Positions 21,393 to 29,614 of a stretch of DNA of 64,000 nt are shown here, in pieces. The notes beneath the pieces were generated by a model. It was not told the origin of the DNA, did not search any database, and saw only the letters and a program-made list of their open reading frames with translations. The stretch spans positions 1-64,000 of the forward strand of contig NZ_BJDL01000008.1 of NCBI RefSeq assembly GCF_005405125.1. The letters are read 5' to 3'. Numbering within the stretch: the first letter of the stretch is position 1; each line of letters begins with the position of its first letter. Origin of the DNA: Lactiplantibacillus songbeiensis (GTDB taxonomy: Bacteria > Bacillota > Bacilli > Lactobacillales > Lactobacillaceae). A program made the position numbers and the translations under genes.

Positions 21393-22832
21393 ATGAACAA
21401 TGATGTGCTGGATCAAACGCCACCCCAAAATATTGAGGCCGAAAAAGCCGTTTTAGGGGCAATTTTCTTAAATGGTGACGCACTGGTCGAAGCGATGGAA
21501 TTCGTGGAAGCGCAAGATTTTTATCGGCGTGCGCATCAACTTATTTTTGCCAGCATGGTCACGTTAAATGACCGCGATGAGGCGATTGATGCCGTGACGG
21601 TTAGTGATCTACTAACGGCGCAAAATCAATTAGATGATGTCGGCGGCATGAGTTATATTGCTGAATTGGCCGGTTCCGTGCCGACAGCGGCCAACGCTGG
21701 TTATTATGCCAAAATTGTCGCTCAAAAGGCAACGGTTCGGCGTTTGATTAAGACGACGACCGAAATTACGACGAAAGCGTACACTGAAAATGATGATGTG
21801 ACGACCTTACTGGATGATGCCGAACGTGACATTATGAATGTATCGGAGCAGCGGAATCAAAGTGGATTTAAGTCGATTTCGGATGTCTTAAATTCATCGA
21901 TTGAAGAAATTGATCGATTGTATCAAAATGATGATGATATTACCGGCTTACCAACTGGCTTTACCGAACTTGATAAGATGACGGCCGGATTACAGCCGGA
22001 TAACTTGATTATCTTAGCGGCGCGGCCCGCCGTTGGGAAGACGGCCTTTGCGTTGAATATTGCGCAAAATGTCGCGACTAAGACCGATACGACGGTTGCC
22101 ATTTTCAGTCTAGAAATGGGTGCCGAGTCGTTAGTTAACCGGATGTTGTGTGCAGAAGGTAGTATCGATGCCGGACATTTGCGAACCGGACAACTGGATG
22201 AAGAAGAGTGGGAACACTTAGTAGTGGCGATGGGGAGTTTGTCCAAAGCCAGTATCTTTATCGATGATACGCCGGGGATTAAAATGTCTGAAATTCGGGC
22301 TAAGAGTCGGCGGTTGTCAAAAGAGCAAGGTAATCTTGGCTTGATCGTGGTCGATTATTTGCAGCTGATTGAAGGCGGCAATACCGAAAGTCGGCAACAA
22401 GAAGTGTCGGAAATTTCACGGCAAATGAAAAAGTTAGCGAAGGAATTAGGTATTCCCGTCATTGCGCTATCCCAGTTATCACGTGGGGTTGAACAGCGAC
22501 AAGATAAACGACCGGTCTTATCTGATATTCGTGAATCCGGCTCAATTGAACAAGATGCCGATATCGTTGCGTTCTTATACCGGGAAGATTATTACCGGGA
22601 TGAAGATGGCGATGATGATAGCGGTGGCGGTAATTTTGGTGGCAACGGTGGCGGCGACTTCAATGGCGGCGATCCCCGTGACCAAGACGCCTCGGAAGAT
22701 GTCGGTGAAGTCGAAGTGATTATTGAAAAAAACCGGGCCGGGGCGCGAGGAACGGTGAAGTTATTGTTCGTTAAACCGTTCAATAAATTCTCATCAGTCT
22801 CCTATGCGCAAGACCCACAAAATCCAAGTTAA
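21393..22832 (+). CDS. dnaC: Replicative DNA helicase (DnaB family, dnaC)
   Basis: This is the hexameric helicase that unwinds DNA at the replication fork. The N-terminal domain starts with PPQNIEAEKAVLGAIFL. The RecA-like C-terminal domain carries Walker A AARPAVGKTAFALNIA (about residues 210-225), Walker B LGLIVVDYLQLIEG, and the SDIRESGSIEQDADI motif. Unusually, the region after FLYREDYY holds about 35 Gly/Asp/Asn-rich residues before VEVIIEKNRAGARG, where many homologues have only a short loop. It closes the gdpP-rplI-dnaC group. Confidence 0.97.
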   Translation: MNNDVLDQTPPQNIEAEKAVLGAIFLNGDALVEAMEFVEAQDFYRRAHQLIFASMVTLNDRDEAIDAVTVSDLLTAQNQLDDVGGMSYIAELAGSVPTAANAGYYAKIVAQKATVRRLIKTTTEITTKAYTENDDVTTLLDDAERDIMNVSEQRNQSGFKSISDVLNSSIEEIDRLYQNDDDITGLPTGFTELDKMTAGLQPDNLIILAARPAVGKTAFALNIAQNVATKTDTTVAIFSLEMGAESLVNRMLCAEGSIDAGHLRTGQLDEEEWEHLVVAMGSLSKASIFIDDTPGIKMSEIRAKSRRLSKEQGNLGLIVVDYLQLIEGGNTESRQQEVSEISRQMKKLAKELGIPVIALSQLSRGVEQRQDKRPVLSDIRESGSIEQDADIVAFLYREDYYRDEDGDDDSGGGNFGGNGGGDFNGGDPRDQDASEDVGEVEVIIEKNRAGARGTVKLLFVKPFNKFSSVSYAQDPQNPS

Positions 22833-22838
22833 GCTATA

Positions 22839-22876
22839 AAGTCCAACTAGCGATCGGTTAGTTGGACTTTTTTTGT
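22839..22876 (+). terminator. dnaC terminator
   Basis: AAAGTCCAACTA and TAGTTGGACTTT form a 12-bp stem followed by a T run, just after the dnaC stop. Confidence 0.9.
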
Positions 22877-22987
22877 TTTCAGATTGATCATCTTCGGTGA
22901 CCAGTTTTCAGTGACCGAAAAAATTTTAGAATGTGGTATGGTGGATGAGTAGGTGTTTCGAACGGTTAAGTGAGAGGGGTAACTTGA

Positions 22988-25258
22988 ATGCAACCAGTTT
23001 TTAAGCGTGATTTTATTGAGATTAACGATGCAACGCAAAATAATCTGCAACATGTGTCGTTGCGAGTACCGAAGTACGACACAACCGTATTTGTCGGCTT
23101 GTCCGGTTCTGGTAAATCGTCACTGGTATTCGATACGATTGCGGCGGCATCACGGCGGGAATTGAATGAAACATTTCCCAGTTTTACGCAACAGTATCTC
23201 CCCAAATACGGTCAACCACATGTCAGTGAGATTGATCATTTACCAGTAGCAATTGTGATTGAGCAGCAGCGCTTGGGGAAGAATGCTCGCTCAACATTGG
23301 CGACTTATACCGGAATCTACTCGTTGATGCGGCTGTTGTTTTCACGGATTGGCCAGCCTTTTATTGGTTATTCCGACAGCTTCTCATTCAATTTACCACA
23401 AGGCATGTGCCCAACTTGTCAGGGGTTAGGCTATGTCGATGATATTGATGAACAGCATTTAATTGATCCAGATAAGTCGTTGAATCAAGGCGCCATCACG
23501 TTTGTTAGCTTTGGTCCTGATACTTGGCGTTGGCGGCGGTACGCAACGAGCGGCTTATTCGACAATGATAAACCCATTAAGGATTACTCAGCCGCCGAAT
23601 ACGACTTGTTGATGCACGCGCCTCAGCAAAAGCTCAAACATCCGGGTGACGGGTTCCCACGGACAGCGTTATATGAAGGGGTCGTCCCCCGGATTCGGCG
23701 CTCGGTGATTGGTAAAAAGGAAGCGGAGCATCATCGGGAGGCTATTTCTCAAATCGTGACGCGGAAACCTTGTCCTGATTGTCAAGGGACGCGTCTAAAG
23801 CCGGTCGTCTTATCTAATCGGATCAATGGTCAAAACATTGCTGAGGTGACGGCGATGGATTTGCGGCACGTGCTTGGCTTTCTACAGCAGATTACCGCAC
23901 CGTTAGCGACGGATGTTGTCCGTGAGTTGCGGACGAAGATCCAGTCATTAGTTGATATTGGTTTAGGTTATTTGACGCTGGATCGGGGGACGAGCTCATT
24001 GTCCGGTGGGGAAGCGCAGCGGATTAAGATTGCCAAGTATCTCACCAGTGCCTTAGTCGATATGGTGTATATTTTGGATGAACCAAGCGTGGGTTTGCAT
24101 CCACATGATATTCAGCTGGTCAAACAAGCGTTGACACGATTGAAGGATAAGGGCAATACCATTTTGATTGTGGAACATAATCCCGCGATGATTGATTTTG
24201 CAGACTATGTGGTTGAAATGGGGCCACAAGCCGGCCAAGGTGGTGGTCAAGTTACCTTTACTGGCACATACCCTGAACTATTGGCGTCGGATTCATTGAC
24301 TGGTAAATGGCTGCGCCAGACCCATCATTGGGGCGCTGAACGGCAACCAACCGGGCAATTAGCTTTGCGCCAGGTTACCCAAAATAATCTGAAACAGGTT
24401 GATGTGGATGTGCCATTGGGCGTGATGACCGTTATCTCTGGTGTGGCTGGTTCGGGGAAGTCTTCATTGGTGACCGCCTTGAAAAGCCAATTAAAGGGTC
24501 CTTATATCGATCTAGCTCAGGCGCCGGTTGGACTCAATAGTCGATCGACCCCCGCGACTTACTTGGGACTTTTGGATGAGATTCGCAAGTTATTTAGTCT
24601 GGCGAATCAGCGAGTGGGGACTAGCTTGTTCAGCTATAATGGCAAAGGTGCTTGTCCGCGTTGTAAAGGTAAAGGGGTCACGATTACGAACATGGCTTTT
24701 ATGGATCCGGTCGTGCAGACTTGTGAGCTTTGTCATGGAAAACGCTATAGTGACGACTCGTTACAGTACACGTATCAAGGGAAGAATATTGCCGAAGTCC
24801 TACAGTTGTCAGTGAGCGCCGCGGTGACTTTCTTCCAAGCGACACCTAGATTAGCCGTGCAATTGACGAATTTGGATCGCGTAGGTTTAGGCTATTTAAC
24901 CTTGGCCCAACCTCTAACTACATTGTCTGGTGGCGAGTTACAACGACTTAAATTAGCGGTCGAACTTGGTAAAAAAGGCACCATCTATTTGTTGGATGAA
25001 CCGACTGCTGGCTTGCATATGCAAGATACGGCTCGTTTATTGACGTTATTTAATGCGTTAGTGACGGCTGGTAATTCGCTGATTATCATTGAACACAATT
25101 TGGATGTCATTGGTCAGGCGGACTGGTTGATTGATGTTGGCCCCGATGCCGGACGCTACGGTGGTCAGATTCAGTATAGCGGTACGCCACGGAAATCGAT
25201 CAACGTGGCTAAATCACGAACTGGCGTGGCCTTAAAGGCTTGGATTACTGCTAAGTAG
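22988..25258 (+). CDS. Short UvrA-like ABC ATPase (excinuclease subunit A paralogue)
   Basis: This is a twin-ABC ATPase of the UvrA family at 756 residues, well short of the roughly 950 of housekeeping UvrA. Both ATPase halves are intact: Walker A GLSGSGKSSLVFDT (about 36-49) and GVAGSGKSSLV, signatures LSGGEAQRIKIA and LSGGELQRLKLA, and Walker B ILDEPSVGLHP and LLDEPTAGLHM. Zinc-module Cys pairs are visible (CPTCQGLG, CPDCQGTR, CPRCKGKG, CELCHGKR). The missing length fits loss of the UvrB-interaction region. Such paralogues (UvrA2/DrrC-like) are linked to DNA damage or drug tolerance. It stands alone, with its own terminator. Confidence 0.88.
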   Translation: MQPVFKRDFIEINDATQNNLQHVSLRVPKYDTTVFVGLSGSGKSSLVFDTIAAASRRELNETFPSFTQQYLPKYGQPHVSEIDHLPVAIVIEQQRLGKNARSTLATYTGIYSLMRLLFSRIGQPFIGYSDSFSFNLPQGMCPTCQGLGYVDDIDEQHLIDPDKSLNQGAITFVSFGPDTWRWRRYATSGLFDNDKPIKDYSAAEYDLLMHAPQQKLKHPGDGFPRTALYEGVVPRIRRSVIGKKEAEHHREAISQIVTRKPCPDCQGTRLKPVVLSNRINGQNIAEVTAMDLRHVLGFLQQITAPLATDVVRELRTKIQSLVDIGLGYLTLDRGTSSLSGGEAQRIKIAKYLTSALVDMVYILDEPSVGLHPHDIQLVKQALTRLKDKGNTILIVEHNPAMIDFADYVVEMGPQAGQGGGQVTFTGTYPELLASDSLTGKWLRQTHHWGAERQPTGQLALRQVTQNNLKQVDVDVPLGVMTVISGVAGSGKSSLVTALKSQLKGPYIDLAQAPVGLNSRSTPATYLGLLDEIRKLFSLANQRVGTSLFSYNGKGACPRCKGKGVTITNMAFMDPVVQTCELCHGKRYSDDSLQYTYQGKNIAEVLQLSVSAAVTFFQATPRLAVQLTNLDRVGLGYLTLAQPLTTLSGGELQRLKLAVELGKKGTIYLLDEPTAGLHMQDTARLLTLFNALVTAGNSLIIIEHNLDVIGQADWLIDVGPDAGRYGGQIQYSGTPRKSINVAKSRTGVALKAWITAK

Positions 25259-25274
25259 GACTTTCGAAATATAA

Positions 25275-25318
25275 AAGGCTGCTAGTTACAGATCATATTC
25301 TGTGACTAGCAGCTTTTT
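25275..25318. terminator. Terminator between the UvrA-like gene and the convergent nuclease
   Basis: AGCTGCTAGT-type arms (AAGGCTGCTAGT and ACTAGCAGCTTTTT) form a strong stem with an inner AC-mismatch stem. T runs lie on the plus side, and the minus side is also A/T-rich, so it may serve both convergent genes. Confidence 0.8.
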
Positions 25319-25346
25319 AATGATGTGATGATAATTAATTGCTGGG

Positions 25347-26483
25347 TTACTTAGTGATATGGCTAGTCCCGTCATTGTAGTTCAGGGTCATGCCAGCTTG
25401 AACGTTGAAAATATAAATATTGAAACTAACTGCCTCACTACCAATTGATTGGCCGCGCATCTGAACACCACGAGCTAATAATTCGTTTCCCTTAAAGATG
25501 GGTGTCACTTGGTAGCGAACGTAGTGGCTAGTGTCAGTTTTTAGGTAATCAGCAACTTGATCTTCATAGGTAACCATTTCAGGTGCGTTTAGGGAGCGTG
25601 TCCCGGTCATTAAGTTTTTCGGATTGTTATTTTGACCAGTGAGCTGGTAACCGATTAAATGGCTACGATTATATAGCCAACCGCTAGCAATTCTCTTATT
25701 TCGCCAGCCAGTTGGTGTGACGGTCAAGGGTGCCCGCTGAGATTTGGGCATGAGCGATTGATTTAGTAGTGCATTCGCGGCGGTGACACGATTGAGCTGG
25801 TCAAGGTTACCATAACGCTGCCATGCACCTTGACTCGTTGTTAAGTCAGCTGCTGAGAAAGCAGGCTGATTGTCATTGACGGTTATTGTCTGCTGACCAG
25901 TGTAAGATTGGGCGGCTAGACTTGTAGGACTAGGGTTAGTGCCAGTTTTAAGGGTAGTGGCAGCCGTAGTTTTAGTGGCCCCATCAGTCTTATTTTTGTC
26001 TTTGCGTTTATCAACCTGTGATTTCTGTTTCGCCAAACTTGTTGCCTGAGCTTTTAAACTACTAGTTGAACTACTGTTGGCAGCTTGCAGTTTTTGTAAT
26101 TCAGTATCATTTTTTACTGTAATGGTATGTGTCTTTTTGACGGTTTCAACTTTAACCTTAGTTTGAGGGACTTCAGGTGTTGAACTGCCAATCAGACCTA
26201 GGCTGATCCAGACTAGCAATAGGATTGGCCAACCATGTTTAGCTAACTGTTTGCCACGATAATGCTGTCGAGTAATGAGGTACCAGCTCCAATAAATCAG
26301 CAGTCCCAGCATTAACCAGCCACAAAGCGTTGTGCCAAGTAAGCCCAAACTAATTAATAAAGGAAAAATTGCGGGCCAAGCGTGATGACGCCATTGTTTG
26401 CCTTGATAGTGTTTACGTTGTTTCAAAGCCCAGCACCAGTAGAGGGTCGCGATTAAGATGATTAAACCAACAAAAATATGCAT
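25347..26483 (-). CDS. Membrane-anchored DNA/RNA non-specific endonuclease (EndA/NucA type)
   Basis: This is a 378-residue protein with two or three N-terminal hydrophobic segments (about 3-22, 34-66 and 83-102), a Ser/Thr/Lys-rich linker (about 115-200), and a C-terminal nuclease domain. The domain shows the beta-beta-alpha-metal motif variant NRSHLIGYQLTGQN (His near the usual D-R-G-H position) and GTRSLN. The family includes streptococcal EndA, the surface nuclease of DNA uptake. It starts 21 bp after the upstream lipoprotein gene, with GGAGG before ATG. A role in extracellular DNA degradation or competence is inferred. Confidence 0.85.
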   Translation of the reverse strand: MHIFVGLIILIATLYWCWALKQRKHYQGKQWRHHAWPAIFPLLISLGLLGTTLCGWLMLGLLIYWSWYLITRQHYRGKQLAKHGWPILLLVWISLGLIGSSTPEVPQTKVKVETVKKTHTITVKNDTELQKLQAANSSSTSSLKAQATSLAKQKSQVDKRKDKNKTDGATKTTAATTLKTGTNPSPTSLAAQSYTGQQTITVNDNQPAFSAADLTTSQGAWQRYGNLDQLNRVTAANALLNQSLMPKSQRAPLTVTPTGWRNKRIASGWLYNRSHLIGYQLTGQNNNPKNLMTGTRSLNAPEMVTYEDQVADYLKTDTSHYVRYQVTPIFKGNELLARGVQMRGQSIGSEAVSFNIYIFNVQAGMTLNYNDGTSHITK

Positions 26484-26504
26484 GATCAGAGTCCTCCGAA
26501 TAAA

Positions 26505-27110
26505 TTAGCGTAGTGATTTTCGATAACCGGCTGCTTGCGCCTCGGCTTCGGTATTAAATGTTTCAACGTTTTTGCCAGCCATTCGATAATTATGCTGGCT
26601 GTAAACGTGATAGATTTTAGACCGTTTATTGCCAATAATGACGCCTTGTTGAGCGGTATCGGTATTACCTGAAAAACGATTTGCGTGTTCGGTAGTTTGT
26701 TTGGCTGAGCTAGTCTGCGTTTCAGCAGTTGATTCCGACGCAGCTTTGGCATTCTTACTAGCTTGCTTAGCTTGTGACGCAGCTGTTTTGGATGCAGAAT
26801 CTGCAGCAGCCTGTGAAGCGGCTTTAACAGATTCACGTTGATCAGCCAAATCACTTGATTGTGAATTAGCTTCAGAGGACGCTTTTGCTAGCACTGTGGT
26901 TTGCTTGGCTAACTTTTTCGCTGAAGCGGCATTAGCCCGGCTAACCGCCCGGGCTGCAGACCAGGCATCTTGATCAGCAGTTGTGCGATGATCAACGATA
27001 CTGGTCTGATGCTTGATAATAGTTTTAGGTGCGCGGGTCGTGGTCGTGCTACAACCGCTCAATAAGGTTAAGCCGATGATTACTAATCCAACGGTTTTTT
27101 TCAAAGACAT
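26505..27110 (-). CDS. Lipoprotein with Ala/Ser-rich stalk and small C-terminal domain
   Basis: This 201-residue protein starts at ATG 27110, after GGAGGGAAACC. An earlier in-frame start would add five residues without a better ribosome-binding site. A lipoprotein signal ends LTLLSGC. A long Ala/Ser/Lys/Gln-rich segment (about 45-150) would form a wall-spanning stalk or coiled coil. The C-terminal KIYHVYSQHNYR and FNTEAEAQAAGYRKS resembles the Ada-like metal-binding tail often found fused to secreted nucleases in lactobacilli, but the two Cys ligands are missing. Gene order suggests it is a surface partner of the nuclease. Confidence 0.8.
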   Translation of the reverse strand: MSLKKTVGLVIIGLTLLSGCSTTTTRAPKTIIKHQTSIVDHRTTADQDAWSAARAVSRANAASAKKLAKQTTVLAKASSEANSQSSDLADQRESVKAASQAAADSASKTAASQAKQASKNAKAASESTAETQTSSAKQTTEHANRFSGNTDTAQQGVIIGNKRSKIYHVYSQHNYRMAGKNVETFNTEAEAQAAGYRKSLR

Positions 27111-27367
27111 TTGGTTTCCCTCCAAGTAAGTAATAATTAAATTATACAGGGTCGGAAAGTGATAGGTAAAGTGTTCTGGGGCCTTTTTTCTAAATAATCA
27201 CTGTGATTAAGATTAGTCTACAATGATACTTTCAATAAGTGTTAATGGTGAAGTGATCGACTAGTCACCGCGATCGTGATTGGTTGCAATATAAATTGAC
27301 TAAGCTTTTTGAGATAAATTTTGTTATGATAAAATTAGTAACGATTTTTTTCAAGGGCGGTGGTGCG

Positions 27368-28573
27368 ATGACGAAAAAACAAACGATTGGGATTCCATGG
27401 CTGATTACTGGTCAATTCATGAATAGCATTGGGATGAGCTTTATCTGGCCGTTAACGACGATCTATATGCATAATGTTTTAGGCAAGTCGTTGACTGAGA
27501 CTGGTGTCGTGTTGATGTTGAATTCGATTGCGAATGTCTGTGCCAGTACGGTGGGTGGTCGAATCTTTGACCGCAGTAACCCGTATTATTTGTTATTAAT
27601 GGGTATTTTGATCAATGGGACGGCTAACTTCTTGCTGATTTTTTGGCATAGTTGGCCATGGTATCCAGTCTTATTAGTGATTACTGGTTTTGCCAGTGGG
27701 TGGTTGAATACGATGTTCAATGCCCTAGCTGCCAGCGTCCCTCGTCAAAAAGTTCGCCGAACGTTTACGCTGATGTACTTAGCAGCCAACCTGGGTGTGG
27801 TCTTTGGGACGATGTTTGTGGGACTCGTATATGCGATGGGGATGGCGCCATTATTCTCAATGACGACCGGACTGTATCTTATCTTCTTAGTCATCGCTTT
27901 ATTAGAGTATAATGTGGATACTGTGGACGTTACCGGCGTTGATCCGCGGCAGGCCCGCGATGTTCACTTGCCGACTGCCAATGCGCGGATCGTCTGGACC
28001 TTCTTTGTGAGTTTGTTTATCATTTGGTTATTGTACGAACAATGGGTCAGCAATTTATCCGTCTACATGACCAACCTGGGCATGCCGTTACGCAATTATA
28101 GCTTCTTATGGACCGTAAATGCAGGCTTACTAGTTGTGATTCAGAGTATTTTGAGCTTATTAGGTGATCGAATAAAAAGCCTGTATCATCAATTCTTTTT
28201 CGGCATGCTATTTGTCGGTTTATCCTTTTTATCACTCGTGATTGCCCATGACTATCCGCATTTTATCTTTGCGATGGTCTTATTGACGATTGGTGAAGCG
28301 ACTTGGTCACCAGCGATGCCAACACTAGTGAGCCAGTTATCGCCAGTCAGTGCGAAGGGGCGTTATCAAGGCTTAGTCCAGGCTTTTTGTGCGTTTGGTC
28401 GCTCATTGGGGCCGCTATTTGGCGGCTTAATCATTGATAATTGGTCTTACCGCAGCCTATTTTTATTGGCTTTTGGTATCTTGCTAGTGGTCCTAGCGGT
28501 TAATGTCGGGGTCGTGCACGCTAATCGTCCGGCAACGACGAATTATATGAAAACTGAAATTAAACATAAATAA
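27368..28573 (+). CDS. MFS transporter, multidrug-efflux type
   Basis: This is a 401-residue major-facilitator protein with about 12 hydrophobic segments. The loop between segments 2 and 3 shows GGRIFDRSNP, the motif-A region. Long hydrophobic stretches continue to residue 390. The upstream in-frame ATG at 27284 would add 28 residues with a hydrophobic but unrelated leader; the ATG at 27368, after AAGGGCGGTGG, gives the normal MFS start. Substrate cannot be told from sequence. It stands alone between divergent nuclease genes and proBA. Confidence 0.87.
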   Translation: MTKKQTIGIPWLITGQFMNSIGMSFIWPLTTIYMHNVLGKSLTETGVVLMLNSIANVCASTVGGRIFDRSNPYYLLLMGILINGTANFLLIFWHSWPWYPVLLVITGFASGWLNTMFNALAASVPRQKVRRTFTLMYLAANLGVVFGTMFVGLVYAMGMAPLFSMTTGLYLIFLVIALLEYNVDTVDVTGVDPRQARDVHLPTANARIVWTFFVSLFIIWLLYEQWVSNLSVYMTNLGMPLRNYSFLWTVNAGLLVVIQSILSLLGDRIKSLYHQFFFGMLFVGLSFLSLVIAHDYPHFIFAMVLLTIGEATWSPAMPTLVSQLSPVSAKGRYQGLVQAFCAFGRSLGPLFGGLIIDNWSYRSLFLLAFGILLVVLAVNVGVVHANRPATTNYMKTEIKHK

Positions 28574-28585
28574 TAATCAAAGTAT

Positions 28586-28746
28586 GCTTGGTACTGGTTG
28601 AGGTTATGGGCTCAGTGGTGTCGTCTATCTTAGTCGGTGGTTTTTCGACTTAGATAACCCCCTGGCTTGTAGAAGCCCACATTTGGCTTCCAAACGTGTC
28701 CACCACGTTCCAGCCAATTCTGGTCCAACCAGAGTGGCAACAGCAT
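28586..28746 (-). repeat. MITE-like intergenic repeat, copy 4 (module A only)
   Basis: This short minus-orientation copy has left end GCTTGGTACTGGTT joined almost directly to GGCTCAGTGGTG of module A. The module closes with CCACCACGTTCCAGCC, and the copy ends ACCAGAGTGGCAAC. Module B is absent, so this looks like an internal deletion that kept the terminal repeat. Confidence 0.72.
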
Positions 28747-28754
28747 ACTCAAAA

Positions 28755-28770
28755 TGTTTCACGTGAAACA
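28755..28770. promoter_or_regulatory. parS centromere site, perfect 16-bp palindrome
   Basis: TGTTTCACGTGAAACA is a perfect palindrome and fits the bacterial parS consensus bound by ParB/Spo0J. It lies about 20 kb from oriC on the right arm, where origin-proximal parS sites normally cluster. The ATG at 28754 that would extend proB overlaps it. parA/parB are not in the window. Confidence 0.85.
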
Positions 28771-28804
28771 AAAAAATTTAAAAGTTGGTGCAATAGTGGA
28801 AGAG

Positions 28805-29593
28805 ATGCGCAAGTTACGAGCAAAACGGGTTGTGATTAAGGTTGGGACTAGTACGTTAGTTTATCCAGATGGCGCGATCAATCTACGTGCTATCGATCAG
28901 TTGGCTTTCGTGGTTAGTGCCATGCGACATCATCATCGCGAAGTCGTTCTCGTTTCGTCAGGGGCGATTGGGGTCGGTCTGAACTATATGGGCTTAAAGC
29001 AACGCCCTAAAGCCATTCCAGAGCAACAGGCGATTGCGGCGATTGGCCAAGCTGAGCTACTCTCAATCTATAAAGAACGCTTTGCAATCTATGAACAAAA
29101 AATTGGGCAATTGTTATTAACGCGGGATATCTTCGTCTATCCGAAGAGTCATCAAAACGTCTTAAATACGTTTGAAGCGCTACTTGCACAAGACGTGGTA
29201 CCGATCGTTAATGAAAATGATACGGTAGCGGTTGATGAATTGGATCATGAAACTAAGTTTGGTGATAATGACCAATTATCCGCGATTGTTGCGACGAATA
29301 TTGATGCGGACCTATTAATTATGCTATCAGATATTGATGGTTTTTATGATGGTAATCCGCATGCCGATGCGAAAGCTAAATTATTGCCGCACATTGCGAC
29401 GGTCGATGCCCAGACTTACGCGCTTGCTGGTGGTAGTGGTAGCCGTTTCGGAACAGGTGGGATGGTCACTAAGTTAAAGGCCGCTGAACGGATGCTGAAG
29501 GCTAATGGTCAAATGATCTTAGCTAATGGTGCCGATCCGGCCATTATTTTCCAGATCCTAGCGGGTGAACCAGTCGGTACCTTATTTGGGTAG
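28805..29593 (+). CDS. proB: Glutamate 5-kinase
   Basis: ProB phosphorylates glutamate in the first step of proline synthesis. The amino-acid-kinase fold is complete: VVIKVGTSTLV near the N-terminus, SSGAIGVG, NENDTVAVDEL, and the C-terminal GSGSRFGTGGMVTKLKAA. At 262 residues it lacks the PUA domain of longer homologues, as in many lactobacilli. The start is uncertain. ATG 28805 gives the family-like MRKLRAKRVVIKVG start but its GGAAG is too close; GTG 28796 and ATG 28754 are alternatives, the latter inside the parS site. proA follows 21 bp later. Confidence 0.92.
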   Translation: MRKLRAKRVVIKVGTSTLVYPDGAINLRAIDQLAFVVSAMRHHHREVVLVSSGAIGVGLNYMGLKQRPKAIPEQQAIAAIGQAELLSIYKERFAIYEQKIGQLLLTRDIFVYPKSHQNVLNTFEALLAQDVVPIVNENDTVAVDELDHETKFGDNDQLSAIVATNIDADLLIMLSDIDGFYDGNPHADAKAKLLPHIATVDAQTYALAGGSGSRFGTGGMVTKLKAAERMLKANGQMILANGADPAIIFQILAGEPVGTLFG

Positions 29594-29614
29594 TCGATTG
29601 AAGGAGGATGAATC

